The notes under the pieces: model-generated
Seen by the model: only the letters and a program-made list of their open reading frames with translations
Database searches by the model: none
Told to the model about the DNA's origin: nothing
Program-made: the position numbers and the translations under genes
Assembly: GCF_923081025.1 (NCBI RefSeq)
Contig: NZ_CAKLPZ010000004.1
Coordinates: forward strand, 62,001-126,000
Reading direction: 5' to 3'
Length of the DNA: 64,000 nt
DNA from: Neolewinella maritima
GTDB lineage: Bacteria > Bacteroidota > Bacteroidia > Chitinophagales > Saprospiraceae
In this document: positions 25,516 to 35,751 of the stretch, piece after piece
How the letters are laid out: every line of letters starts with the position of its first letter
How positions within the stretch are numbered: position 1 is the stretch's first letter

Positions 25516-26646
25516 TTGCCCGCCCGCATCTTCCTCGACAACGCCGCTACTACCCCCCTGGACCCCACCGTGTTAGCCGCGATGACCGAAGTCATGGCCG
25601 ACACCTACGGCAACCCCTCCAGCATCCACGCCGAGGGGCGCAAGGCGCGCAGCCTCATCGAAGCGGCCCGTAAGACCGTAGCCAACGCACTCAACTGTAG
25701 CATCGGAGAGGTCTTCTTCACCTCCGGCGGCACCGAGGCCAATAACATGGCGCTGAAGAACGCGGTACGCGATCTCGGCGTGACCCGCATCATCTCCTCC
25801 CCCCTCGAGCACCACTGCGTACTCCATAGTCTGGACGCCATCCAGGCCACCGGCGCGGCAACGGTAGAGCAGGTACGCATCGACGCGCTAGGCCACGTAG
25901 ACCTGGAGGACCTGGCCCAACGGCTAAACTCGGACGACGACCGCAAGACGCTGGTCAGCCTCATGCACGCCAACAACGAGATCGGCAATCTGCTGCCCCT
26001 GGAGGAGGTCGCTATTTTGTGCGCGGACGCGGGTGCACTGTTTCACTGTGATACGGTGCAGACCATGGGCTACTACCCCCTCGATCTTGCGGCTACGCGG
26101 GTGAATTTCCTGTCCGGCTCGGCCCACAAGTTCTACGGACCCAAGGGCGTAGGCTTCGTGTACATCAGAAACGAGAACATCATCAAGCCCTACCTGGACG
26201 GCGGCGCGCAGGAGCGCAATATGCGGGGCGGCACGGAAAACATCTACGGCATCGTCGGTCTGGCTACCGCCCTCGAGCGGGCCCTACTGGAGCAGGACGA
26301 CCGGATGGTGAAGATGCACGACCTCAAGCGCTACTTCGTGGACCAGTTGCGGCAGCGGGTACCGGATGTACGCTTCAACGGCGATACGGAACGCAGCCAC
26401 GCCAAGGTGCTGTCGGTGAGTTTTCCCGAGTCACCGAAGGGTGATCTGCTGCTCATGAACCTGGACCTGAACGGCATCTCCGCCAGTGGAGGATCAGCCT
26501 GTTCCAGCGGTATCGACGTGGGCTCGCACGTAGTGGGCCACCTGCACCCGGAGTCGCTGCGGCACACCATCCGCTTCAGCTTCAGCCACCACAATACGCG
26601 GGAGGAGGTGGATGAGGTAGTGCGCAAGTTGGGGGGAATGCTGTAG
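25516..26646 (+). CDS. Cysteine desulfurase (NifS/IscS type)
   Basis: A PLP enzyme that moves sulfur from cysteine to its own active-site Cys for Fe-S cluster or tRNA thiolation. It is 376 aa from TTG 25516 (MPARIFLDNAATTPLD). The DNAATT opening is conserved and has no in-frame ATG before it. The PLP lysine is in SGSAHKFYGPKGVGF. The substrate loop GGSACSSG carries the catalytic Cys in the short class I form (IscS/NifS) rather than SufS. HANNEIGNL and FHCDTVQTMG bind the cofactor. No iscU or iscR is next to it, so a housekeeping or tRNA-modification role is possible. Confidence 0.93.
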   Translation: MPARIFLDNAATTPLDPTVLAAMTEVMADTYGNPSSIHAEGRKARSLIEAARKTVANALNCSIGEVFFTSGGTEANNMALKNAVRDLGVTRIISSPLEHHCVLHSLDAIQATGAATVEQVRIDALGHVDLEDLAQRLNSDDDRKTLVSLMHANNEIGNLLPLEEVAILCADAGALFHCDTVQTMGYYPLDLAATRVNFLSGSAHKFYGPKGVGFVYIRNENIIKPYLDGGAQERNMRGGTENIYGIVGLATALERALLEQDDRMVKMHDLKRYFVDQLRQRVPDVRFNGDTERSHAKVLSVSFPESPKGDLLLMNLDLNGISASGGSACSSGIDVGSHVVGHLHPESLRHTIRFSFSHHNTREEVDEVVRKLGGML

Positions 26647-26659
26647 GGGATTATCTTTA
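26629..26659 (+). promoter_or_regulatory. Promoter: TTG (-33), 20 nt, TATCTTTA (-7)
   Basis: TTG at 26629-26631 and TATCTTTA at 26652-26659 are 20 nt apart, the best full match to the Bacteroidota consensus in the window. The -7 box is followed by CCCT and the ATG at 26664, so the mRNA is predicted to be leaderless. The -33 element lies inside the end of the desulfurase gene. Confidence 0.65.
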
Positions 26660-26663
26660 CCCT

Positions 26664-27209
26664 ATGCCTCTAGTGAGAATTCTGCTTCTTATTTTTTTCA
26701 GTTGCCTGCTGTTTGCTTGTAACGACGACTACGAAATCCCCCATGCCACGGTAGAGGTTGTCATTGAAGTGATCGAGGCAGAAAATTACAGCGCGGTAGA
26801 TCTGGGCTTTGATCAGGTAAGAAAACGTACCGCTACGGGCCAGGGAGCTGACGAGACGATCGGCAAATTCAGTCTCGCTCCCGATCTGCTCGATGCGGGT
26901 CAGGCCGACTTCACCTTCGATCTGGACCAGGCTACCACCCCATTCCTCACCCTGTACACCGGGGTAGGAGACATCGAAAGCGTGGCACCGCGGTTCACCT
27001 CGGCCACCATCCTGGATAAAACTACCGGCGAAGAACGCATCATCGACACCTGCGTCCCCGAGTGGATGGCACTACCCACAAGTACAACCATCGAAGCGGG
27101 GGCTACCTACCAGTTGACATTCACGATGGACATGAATCAGCTGCACGTGATCAACGGCGTATGGGCCGTAGATTTCACCTATACGGATCCCGTCCTTACC
27201 CGCAAATGA
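26664..27209 (+). CDS. Hypothetical lipoprotein
   Basis: A 181-aa predicted lipoprotein of unknown function. The signal MPLVRILLLIFFSCLLFAC ends with lipid-accepting C19, followed by NDDYE; acidic residues after the Cys can favour surface export in this phylum. The mature part is strand-rich with repeated acidic stretches (TFDLDQATTPFLTLYTG, YQLTFTMDMNQLHVING). Such small lipoproteins often have an immunoglobulin-like or lipocalin-like sandwich, which is inference only. It has its own promoter 4 nt from the ATG. Confidence 0.8.
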   Translation: MPLVRILLLIFFSCLLFACNDDYEIPHATVEVVIEVIEAENYSAVDLGFDQVRKRTATGQGADETIGKFSLAPDLLDAGQADFTFDLDQATTPFLTLYTGVGDIESVAPRFTSATILDKTTGEERIIDTCVPEWMALPTSTTIEAGATYQLTFTMDMNQLHVINGVWAVDFTYTDPVLTRK

Positions 27210-27271
27210 TCCGATTGTAGCAGCTACGGGCTGTAGTGCACGCGGCCGAATTACGATCAGCCCCCCCCACC

Positions 27272-28696
27272 ATGTACGAAACCACTATCGGGCTAGAGGC
27301 TCATGTTCAGCTAGCTACCGCCAGTAAAGCGTTCTGCGCCGATCGCAATCAGTACGGTGCGGCCCCCAATGAGCAGATCAGTATAGTCAGTCTGGGCTAT
27401 CCGGGGACCCTACCCTACCTCAATGAGCGACAGGTCGAGTACGCCATCCGCCTCGGACTGGCCCTGGGTTGCCGCATTACACGCCGCAGCACCTTCGACC
27501 GCAAGAATTACTTCTACGCCGACCTGCCGAAAGGCTATCAGATCACCCAGGACGAGTCGCCGATCTGCGTGGGTGGTGCACTGCCCGTCCGCTATACCAA
27601 CCAGCAGGGCGAGGAGGTCGTGCGCGGCATCAAGATCCACCACATCCACATGGAGGAAGATGCGGGCAAGTCCATTCATGCCGCCGGAGAGCCCTGCAGT
27701 CGGGTAGACCTGAACCGCGCGGGCACACCCCTGCTCGAGATCGTCACCGAACCCGATCTGCGCAGCGCCGAGGAGGTGGATTCCTTCATGAGCGGTATGC
27801 GGCAGCTCGTACGCTGGCTGGACATCAGCGACGGCAATATGGAAGAGGGCAGCCTGCGCTGCGATGTCAACATCAGCGTACGCCCCCACGGTCAGGAAGC
27901 CTACGGGACCCGCGCCGAGATTAAGAACATGAACTCCATGCGCTACGCCCGCCGCGCCATCGCCCATGAGGTAGAACGGCAGATCGGCATCCTGGAGTCC
28001 GGCGGCAAGGTGCAGCAGCAGACCCGGCAGTTCGATCCGCAGACCGGCACGACCTCCGCCCTACGTACCAAGGAGGACGCGCACGACTACCGCTACTTCC
28101 CCGATCCAGATCTGCCCCCGGTGGTGGTCACCCAGGCCTACGTAGACCAGCTGCGGACCAGCCTCGGCGCACTCCCCTGGGACGCCCACGCCGAGCTGCT
28201 TGCGCTCGGAGTACACACCGAAGACGCTAGCCTCATTTCCGCCGACCGCATGCACCACGCCACTTTCCTGCGCTACGCGGCCGCTTCTGCCGCCGTGCCG
28301 GAGCTCAGCAAGCTCTGGGTCAACCGCATCCTTCCCCACCTTCAGGAACGTCCCCTGATGATCAGCCCGGAGCAGCTTGTCGATGTGCAGCGGCTGATTA
28401 CCGACGGCTCGGTGAGTGCGGCTAATGCCGCATCCCGTTTGCTGCCCGACCTGCTCGATCGGCCCGGTGATCCACACGCCAGAGCGGAAGAACTGGGCCT
28501 GGTCCAGAATACGGATACCGATTTTCTGCGTCAGGTCGCCACCGAAGTCATTGCTGCCCATCCCGATAAGGCGGCCGCCTACCGCAAGGGTAAGAAAGGA
28601 CTCATCGGCTTCTTTATGGGTGAGGTGATGAAGCGCAGCAAAGGAAGCGCCGAACCCAAAGAAACACAGGCCCTTCTACGTACACTCTTAGCCTAA
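27272..28696 (+). CDS. gatB: Asp-tRNA(Asn)/Glu-tRNA(Gln) amidotransferase subunit B
   Basis: The tRNA-binding and kinase subunit of GatCAB, which amidates misacylated Glu-tRNA(Gln) or Asp-tRNA(Asn) in the cytosol. It has 474 aa from ATG 27272 (MYETTIGLEAHVQL); the frame is open for 12 more codons upstream but the family begins here. The cradle domain has KNYFYADLPKGYQITQ, IHMEEDAGKSIH and LRCDVNISVRPHG, with metal ligands and the GatB signature. The C-terminal YqeY-like tail domain spans ~330-474 and ends in KKGLIGFFMGEVMKRSKG, which binds the tRNA elbow. gatA and gatC are elsewhere. The GH13-like gene follows by 12 bp. Confidence 0.97.
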   Translation: MYETTIGLEAHVQLATASKAFCADRNQYGAAPNEQISIVSLGYPGTLPYLNERQVEYAIRLGLALGCRITRRSTFDRKNYFYADLPKGYQITQDESPICVGGALPVRYTNQQGEEVVRGIKIHHIHMEEDAGKSIHAAGEPCSRVDLNRAGTPLLEIVTEPDLRSAEEVDSFMSGMRQLVRWLDISDGNMEEGSLRCDVNISVRPHGQEAYGTRAEIKNMNSMRYARRAIAHEVERQIGILESGGKVQQQTRQFDPQTGTTSALRTKEDAHDYRYFPDPDLPPVVVTQAYVDQLRTSLGALPWDAHAELLALGVHTEDASLISADRMHHATFLRYAAASAAVPELSKLWVNRILPHLQERPLMISPEQLVDVQRLITDGSVSAANAASRLLPDLLDRPGDPHARAEELGLVQNTDTDFLRQVATEVIAAHPDKAAAYRKGKKGLIGFFMGEVMKRSKGSAEPKETQALLRTLLA

Positions 28697-28708
28697 ACCC
28701 TCCCCAAA

Positions 28709-30715
28709 ATGGAGCTTACCGATCTTTCCACCTACCGCAGCCACTGGCAGCAGGACGGGCACCAGGCGACCGCAGCCTATACCGAAGGACGTAGTTCCTA
28801 CATCGCCGATCTTCCCCCCCAGCTAGCATTGGAGCTGTCCGGGATCGAACTGGCTAAGATCCTCTACGCCCGTCTAGGGGCCGCAGACTTCACCGCCGCC
28901 CTCAACCCCCAGCATACCGTAGCCAGTCACCTGGCAGACCGGCCCGACGGCGAGTGGCTAAAGCGTTGCAATACCGTAGGCATCAACGTACGGACCATCG
29001 GCAGCTTCTGGAACGTATTAAAGTACGCGCTCACCCTACCCGATCACATCCGGGGCATACATCTGCTCCCCATCTGGGAGCCCGGCGTGGTCGGAAGTCT
29101 CTACGGCATGGCCAGCTGGAACCTCAATCCGGAATTCCTCGACCTGGAAGCCCTGCGCATGTACCCCCAGCTGCGCACCGTCGAGGCACAGCTTAAGGTG
29201 GTCATCAATCTGCTACATACCATGGGCAAATTCGTAGGTATGGACGTCATCCCCCATACCGACCGCTACAGTGAAATGGTGCTCGCCAACCCCAGCTACT
29301 TCGAGTGGCTGCGGCGCGATGATCTCACCATCACCGACCACCGCGAGCAGCTACACGAAGACGCCAAGCTAGAGATCGTCAACTGGCTAAATAGCGTGAG
29401 CGACGGGAATACCTACCTGGCCGATACCTTCTTTACTCAGTCCGAAGCCGAGCGGCTCATACAGCTGTTCGGTCAGCCACAGGATCACACCGGCCGCCGT
29501 GAACGTCGCGTAGCCCTGGTCGATCACCTCTACCGCGCCGGCTTAGAGCCCGTGCCCGCCACCATGGCCCCGCCCTACCGTGGTTTGGAAGTAGACCCCG
29601 ACCCCGCCGCCCTCACAGTGGACGAGGCCGGTCGTCGCTGGCGGGATTACCGCATCACGCAGCCCACCGAAATGAGCCGCGTGTTCGGCCCCCTGACCCG
29701 CTTCAAGCTTTACGGACGACAGGACGATAACCGCGATTGGGCCATCGATTTCGACCGACCACGACCGGAGGTCTGGACATATTTCACGTCGCACTACGCC
29801 GACATCCAGGCCCAATACGGCTTCGACTTCATGCGCGGCGATATGTCGCACGTACAGATGCGCCCCGCCGGTGTGCCCGAACAGATCGACGACTACTACG
29901 ACCCCCTGCGGGCCGTCAAACTTCGCATCGCAGAGACGACACCTCACTTCGCCTACTTCGCCGAGAGCTTCCTCACTCCGCCGGACTACATGGCCTACGG
30001 CGATGAGGTACAGCACCTTATGGCAAGCGAGGCAGAAGTTACACTAGGTAACTTGCAGTCCATGGTACCCGGCTCGAGCGAGTTCATGGACGCTCTGGAA
30101 TCTTATCTGGAGATCGCCGAAGTAACCTCCGTCACGCCGGCCTTTACCGCCATCACCGGTGACAAAGATGATCCCCGCTTCGATCACTTTTACCACCACG
30201 GCGAGCTGGCCCGGGTATTCACCGGCTTATTTATGGACCAGCTACCGCTATACTATTCCCTCGGTTTCGAGCAGCGCGATCGCCATCTTTCCCCCGCCCC
30301 CAATGAGGTGTACACCAAGCTGTACGTATTTCAGGAGCGCAACGGACCGAAATCGGTCACCGGACCCTGGCAGTGGGGCAGCAACCTGGAGCTGTTCACC
30401 GCGCTGCAGGAGCTGCACCGGTTTGCGGCCGGTAGTCTAGCCCATATGGGCGGGGCCGCCGGTGCGGTGCACGTACAGGAAGACGGCGTCGTGTACTGGC
30501 AGCGTCCGGACACTTACGGAGATGCCGCCTACCTCTTCGTAGTCAATTTCGCGGCAGAGCTACGTAGCGTACGTATGTCCCTGGTCACCCGATTTACTGC
30601 GGCGGAGCTGCTGTACGCCTGGCCGGAGACCGTCCACCATCAGCTGCAGATCGAGGAGGACGTTTCGCTGGGTGATCTGGGTCCGGGTGCCATCAGGTGC
30701 TACCGATTGCTTTAG
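28709..30715 (+). CDS. Divergent GH13-like (alpha-amylase-superfamily) enzyme
   Basis: A 668-aa cytosolic-looking protein (no signal peptide) with an (alpha/beta)8 sugar-enzyme pattern. The four conserved GH13 regions can be followed in altered form. Region I is GMDVIPHTDRYSE (D179, H183), region II is FDFMRGDMSHVQ (R376, candidate nucleophile D378), region III is FAYFAESFLT (candidate acid E419), and region IV is AITGDKDDPRF (D485-D488). The first 120 residues and the insert at ~240-320 are unlike classic amylases. Possible activities include phosphorolysis, transfer or hydrolysis of alpha-glucosides, and none is assigned. It lies 12 bp after gatB and probably shares its transcript. Confidence 0.78.
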   Translation: MELTDLSTYRSHWQQDGHQATAAYTEGRSSYIADLPPQLALELSGIELAKILYARLGAADFTAALNPQHTVASHLADRPDGEWLKRCNTVGINVRTIGSFWNVLKYALTLPDHIRGIHLLPIWEPGVVGSLYGMASWNLNPEFLDLEALRMYPQLRTVEAQLKVVINLLHTMGKFVGMDVIPHTDRYSEMVLANPSYFEWLRRDDLTITDHREQLHEDAKLEIVNWLNSVSDGNTYLADTFFTQSEAERLIQLFGQPQDHTGRRERRVALVDHLYRAGLEPVPATMAPPYRGLEVDPDPAALTVDEAGRRWRDYRITQPTEMSRVFGPLTRFKLYGRQDDNRDWAIDFDRPRPEVWTYFTSHYADIQAQYGFDFMRGDMSHVQMRPAGVPEQIDDYYDPLRAVKLRIAETTPHFAYFAESFLTPPDYMAYGDEVQHLMASEAEVTLGNLQSMVPGSSEFMDALESYLEIAEVTSVTPAFTAITGDKDDPRFDHFYHHGELARVFTGLFMDQLPLYYSLGFEQRDRHLSPAPNEVYTKLYVFQERNGPKSVTGPWQWGSNLELFTALQELHRFAAGSLAHMGGAAGAVHVQEDGVVYWQRPDTYGDAAYLFVVNFAAELRSVRMSLVTRFTAAELLYAWPETVHHQLQIEEDVSLGDLGPGAIRCYRLL

Positions 30716-30739
30716 TCTATGGCTGGCCCAGTCTGGCAC

Positions 30740-32818
30740 CTAATCTTCTTCGTCCGAAGATTCCATTTCTAAAACGATGAGTGCCGGAGCAGTGATGTCA
30801 TCCCGCAGATGGGCTAGTAGGTCATGACGGTTTGCACCCTCGGACTCCCGTAAGACGATCAGGTCCGTATCACTCACTTCGGCTTGCAGTGCCTCAGTGA
30901 GTTGTTTCGACTCTGCGTGACGCACCGTGAGCTCGGCGGAACCGATGCCCGCCCGGGCGACCAGGCCGCGCGCCTTAGCCTCGAAGTCATCTTTCCAGTG
31001 GGACTCGCCTTCGGACTCGAGTGGAAGCAGGAGCAGCGGACGCTTGCGCACCTCGGTCAGTTCCCGGAGAATAGTGACCAAACGCAAGCCAAAATCTGCC
31101 GGACGGCTCAGTGGTAGGACCAGGCGATCGACCCGCTGGATACCGGAGTGGATCAGAATGGCCTGACACTGTTCCTGCTCAGCGTAGCGACTTAGCAAAG
31201 CAGCCGCATCGGAGGTGTAGGCCAGATCGTGCTCGATACGCTTACCCTCAACCGGAATAGCCTCGATGTCGCGTTCCAACTCCTTGGTGTAGCTGCCGTC
31301 GTCCGCCTCGCGGGCCTGCTGGGGGCTGGTTTGCTCCGGGATTATCCGGTAACCGAGCACGAATAGCTGCAGCCGGGCAAAATTGTTGAGTAGGTCGAAG
31401 GAAGGAAGCTCGTCCTGGCCGTCCCCCTGCAGGGCAACGGGAAGCAAGACATAGGGCCGACGGATCTCGGGCGCAATGTGTGTAGGCTGGGGGGCAGTGA
31501 CTTCTTTATTGCGATCGTAGTAGAGGTACCAACCGAAAGAAAGCGCGATCGCGCCCAGACCGATATAGATCGACAGTGCCTCCATCAGTGCGATGAGCCC
31601 AAAGCAAGTCAGCGCACCCAGAATGGGTATGACCGGATACAGCGGAATGCGAAAGGTAGGTGCATACCACAGTTCACGCCGTCTACGACAGAGTATGAGC
31701 GTTATACAGATGAGTCCGTACAGTATGAGGTGCAGCAGCGAAGCTACCTCGGCCAGTATCTCCAGCCGCCCGATAAATAGCGACGCGATGATGGGTAAGC
31801 CCACAATCGCCAGCGCGATGTAGGGCGTGCCGAATTTCGGGTGCAGTTCTCCGCTCTTCTCTGGTAGTATGCTGTCTCGACCCAGCGCGTACACGGTGCG
31901 GCTCGCGCTCAGGATGGATGCATTGGCGCTGGATAAGGTGGCTAGTAAGCCGGCAATCAGGATAGCCAGGGCACCGGTGGCACCGACCAACTTTCGGCCT
32001 ACGTCTACCGTAGCCGTTTCGCCCAATTCACTCAACTCATCAGCGGTAAACAGGCTGGTGGTGACAAAGACGACCAGTACGTAGATCAGCGTAGCGGCCA
32101 GCACGCTGCCGGCCAGGGCGCGGGGTAGCGTTTTGTGGGGTGTTTTCACTTCCCCTGCTACCGTGGCGATCTGCACAAATCCGAGAAAAGAGGTGAAGAC
32201 GAGCGCGGTGGTAGTCAGTATGGCCGTGAATCCATTCGGCATCACTTCTGTAGGTAGACTGGGATCACCCCTCACCCCGAATACATCCAGCAATCCGTAG
32301 CCGAATAGCGTAAGTAGTATGATCAGCAGCCCGGCTACGATATAGTTCTGAGCTTGCCCGACCTTCTCGGTACCCGTCAGATTGAGTAGCAGGAGCAGGA
32401 TCGCCATGCCGCCGCCGAGCAGCGTCACCGGCGAGCCAATATCGATGTCGAACTCAGCGAGCAGCTCCAGGACGTATTCGGCAAAGCCGGAGAGATAGAA
32501 GGCGGTGGCGAAGACCAAACCGATCGTCTGCCCCAGCCCTACCAGCGTACCCAGTCGTACCCCCATAACCCGCGAAACGAAGAAGTAGCCCCCCCCGCTC
32601 TGTGGCATGGCTGTAGCGAGCTCGGCAGTGCATAAGGCCACCAGCATGGCAATAGATCCGGCGATTACGAAGCTGATACTAGCTCCCGCACCGGCCTCAC
32701 CGCCCGCCAGTCCCGGAAAGACAAATACGCCCGCGCCCACCATCGTGCCTACGCCGATAGCCAGGGCGGGCAGCAGGCCTAAACTACGTTCGAGGGTTTT
32801 TTCTTCTTGTTCAGCCAT
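30740..32818 (-). CDS. APC-family amino-acid permease with C-terminal universal-stress-like domain
   Basis: An inner-membrane transporter of 692 aa from ATG 32818. Residues ~10-440 hold about 12 helices of the amino acid-polyamine-organocation fold. The unwound first helix is GVGTMVGAGVFVFPG, the second conserved segment is TAMPQSGGGYFFVSRVMG, and SANASILSASRTVYALGRD marks helix 8. Residues ~460-692 are a soluble cytoplasmic tail with alternating strands and helices (RPYVLLPVALQ, QAILIHSGIQRVDRLVLPLS, DLIVLRESEGANRHDLLAHL), resembling one or two UspA domains. Such tails may bind nucleotides and gate transport. The substrate is unknown. The acidic C-terminus reads ESSDEED. The gene converges on the GH13-like gene and is divergent from the photolyase. 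Confidence 0.88.
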   Translation of the reverse strand: MAEQEEKTLERSLGLLPALAIGVGTMVGAGVFVFPGLAGGEAGAGASISFVIAGSIAMLVALCTAELATAMPQSGGGYFFVSRVMGVRLGTLVGLGQTIGLVFATAFYLSGFAEYVLELLAEFDIDIGSPVTLLGGGMAILLLLLNLTGTEKVGQAQNYIVAGLLIILLTLFGYGLLDVFGVRGDPSLPTEVMPNGFTAILTTTALVFTSFLGFVQIATVAGEVKTPHKTLPRALAGSVLAATLIYVLVVFVTTSLFTADELSELGETATVDVGRKLVGATGALAILIAGLLATLSSANASILSASRTVYALGRDSILPEKSGELHPKFGTPYIALAIVGLPIIASLFIGRLEILAEVASLLHLILYGLICITLILCRRRRELWYAPTFRIPLYPVIPILGALTCFGLIALMEALSIYIGLGAIALSFGWYLYYDRNKEVTAPQPTHIAPEIRRPYVLLPVALQGDGQDELPSFDLLNNFARLQLFVLGYRIIPEQTSPQQAREADDGSYTKELERDIEAIPVEGKRIEHDLAYTSDAAALLSRYAEQEQCQAILIHSGIQRVDRLVLPLSRPADFGLRLVTILRELTEVRKRPLLLLPLESEGESHWKDDFEAKARGLVARAGIGSAELTVRHAESKQLTEALQAEVSDTDLIVLRESEGANRHDLLAHLRDDITAPALIVLEMESSDEED

Positions 32819-32904
32819 ATGTATGGGCAGTACGCAGCATGAACTAGAGATGTGCACGAGCCAACCATCCGGACCACCCGGAGTTAGACCACAAAATCTA
32901 CCGA

Positions 32905-34446
32905 ATGCCCTATCAACGCCTCCGCCTTCTGCTGGGTGATCAACTCAACGAACAGCATTCCTGGTTCGCTACCGTCAACGAGGATACCGTCTATGCCCTG
33001 TTCGAATGTCATGCGGAAGCCACCTACTGCGAGCACCACATCCAGAAGATCACCGGCTTCTTCCTCGCCATGCGCGCCTTTGCCGATCGCCTGCGGGAGC
33101 TAGGCCACCAGGTCATCTACCGCACCCTCGACGAGACCCGGGCGGCGAAGCTGGAGCGCATCACGGATTGCGTAGATCACCTGGCAAAAGACCTAGGCGT
33201 CACCGCCTTCGAATACCTGCTACCGGACGAGTACCGGCTCGACGTAGAACTGAAAGAATACGCGGAAAAAGTTGGCGGAGTAGCCTGCGATACGGAGCAC
33301 TTCATGTCTGCCCGTGACGATCTGGCACAGCTGTTCGAGGGCAAGCAGACCTACCTGATGGAGCGCTTCTACCGCGAGATGCGCAAGCGCAACAATGTGC
33401 TCATGGACGCCAACGGCGAGCCCGCCACCGGGCAGTGGAATTACGACCAGGAGAACCGCGGCACCTTACCCAAGGACATCAGCTTCCCGGCGGCCAGTGT
33501 GTTCGACCGCGACGCCAGTCACATCGCCGAGCTCATCGACCGCCACGACATTCAGACGATGGGCCGCATGAAGGACAACCGCTTCACCTACCCCGTCACC
33601 CGTACAGAGTGTCTGGAAGCACTGGACGACTTCTGCACGAACCGCCTACAGTTTTTCGGTACCTATCAGGACGCCATGACGGTGCACGATCCCCTACTCT
33701 ACCACGCCAACCTGAGCTTCGCCATGAATACCAAGCTGCTCACGCCCCGCGAGGTGATCGATGCGGCCGTGGCGGCCTACCAGGCCGATCCCGAGGCCAT
33801 CACCTTCAACCAGGTCGAAGGCTTCGTGCGCCAGATCATCGGCTGGCGCGAATACATGCGCGGCGTCTACTGGGCGCAGATGCCGGAGTTCGAGCACGTC
33901 AACAGCCTGGAGCACGACCTGAGTCTGCCGCGCTGGTACTGGACCGGTGAGACCAAGATGAACTGCCTTTCGCACGCCGTCAACCAGAGCCTCGACCTGG
34001 CCTATGCCCACCATATCCAGCGGCTTATGATTACCGGCAATTTCGCCCTGATCCTCGGTGCTCACCCGGACGACGTAGACGCTTGGTACCTAGGCGTGTA
34101 CATCGACGCGATCCAGTGGGTAGAGATCACCAATACCCGCGGGATGAGCCAGCGCGCCGACGGCGGACTCATCGCCACCAAGCCCTACTGCAGCAGCGCC
34201 AACTACATCAACAAGATGAGCGACTACTGCAAGTCCTGCCACTACGATCACAAGCAGCGCACCGGCGACCGCGCCTGCCCCTTCAATAGCCTGTACTGGG
34301 ACTTTCTGGACCGCCACCGCGAGCGCTTCGAGGGCAACTTCCGCATGAAAATGATGTACAAAGCCTGGGAGCGCAAGGGCAGCGAGGAGCAGACCGCCAT
34401 CCTGGAGCGCGCCGCCTGGGTCAAGGCCAACCGGGAAGCACTCTAA
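32905..34446 (+). CDS. Iron-sulfur bacterial photolyase/cryptochrome (PhrB/CryB type)
   Basis: A 513-aa flavoprotein predicted to use blue light to repair (6-4) photoproducts in DNA or to act as a photoreceptor. The N-terminal alpha/beta antenna domain (residues ~1-130, LRLLLGDQLNEQHSWF) belongs to the photolyase-related (DPRP) family. The C-terminal FAD domain has FNQVEGFVRQIIGWREYMRG and LMITGNFALILGAHPDDVDAW. Four cysteines, C354, C442, C445 and C458, have spacings of 88, 3 and 13. These are the same as the 4Fe-4S ligands of Agrobacterium PhrB (350, 438, 441, 454, from memory). A 6,7-dimethyl-8-ribityllumazine antenna is usual in this class. It is divergent from the APC gene. Confidence 0.95.
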   Translation: MPYQRLRLLLGDQLNEQHSWFATVNEDTVYALFECHAEATYCEHHIQKITGFFLAMRAFADRLRELGHQVIYRTLDETRAAKLERITDCVDHLAKDLGVTAFEYLLPDEYRLDVELKEYAEKVGGVACDTEHFMSARDDLAQLFEGKQTYLMERFYREMRKRNNVLMDANGEPATGQWNYDQENRGTLPKDISFPAASVFDRDASHIAELIDRHDIQTMGRMKDNRFTYPVTRTECLEALDDFCTNRLQFFGTYQDAMTVHDPLLYHANLSFAMNTKLLTPREVIDAAVAAYQADPEAITFNQVEGFVRQIIGWREYMRGVYWAQMPEFEHVNSLEHDLSLPRWYWTGETKMNCLSHAVNQSLDLAYAHHIQRLMITGNFALILGAHPDDVDAWYLGVYIDAIQWVEITNTRGMSQRADGGLIATKPYCSSANYINKMSDYCKSCHYDHKQRTGDRACPFNSLYWDFLDRHRERFEGNFRMKMMYKAWERKGSEEQTAILERAAWVKANREAL

Positions 34447-34453
34447 ATCTACC

Positions 34454-34461
34454 TATCTTGG
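34454..34461 (+). promoter_or_regulatory. Putative -7 box (TATCTTGG) of sucC
   Basis: TATCTTGG ends 22 nt before the sucC ATG at 34484. It is identical to the 8-mer before acs and the one before the lipoprotein at 55665. Confidence 0.5.
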
Positions 34462-34483
34462 CCGCCCACCAAAGATCACCCCC

Positions 34484-35686
<1,203 letters not shown>

Positions 35687-35706
35687 TCAAGCACGGCACC
35701 CGATCC

Positions 35707-35751
35707 GGAAGGCCCCGTTGCAGCAGCTGTAGCGGGGCCTTCCTATTTTTT
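35707..35751 (+). terminator. Intrinsic terminator after sucC
   Basis: A perfect 11-bp stem, GGAAGGCCCCG (35707-35717) with CGGGGCCTTCC (35733-35743), encloses a 15-nt loop. It is followed by TA and six T (35746-35751). It starts 20 bp after the sucC stop. The stop codon of the convergent lipoprotein gene overlaps its end. No T-run lies on the other strand, so it should work mainly for sucC. Confidence 0.9.
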
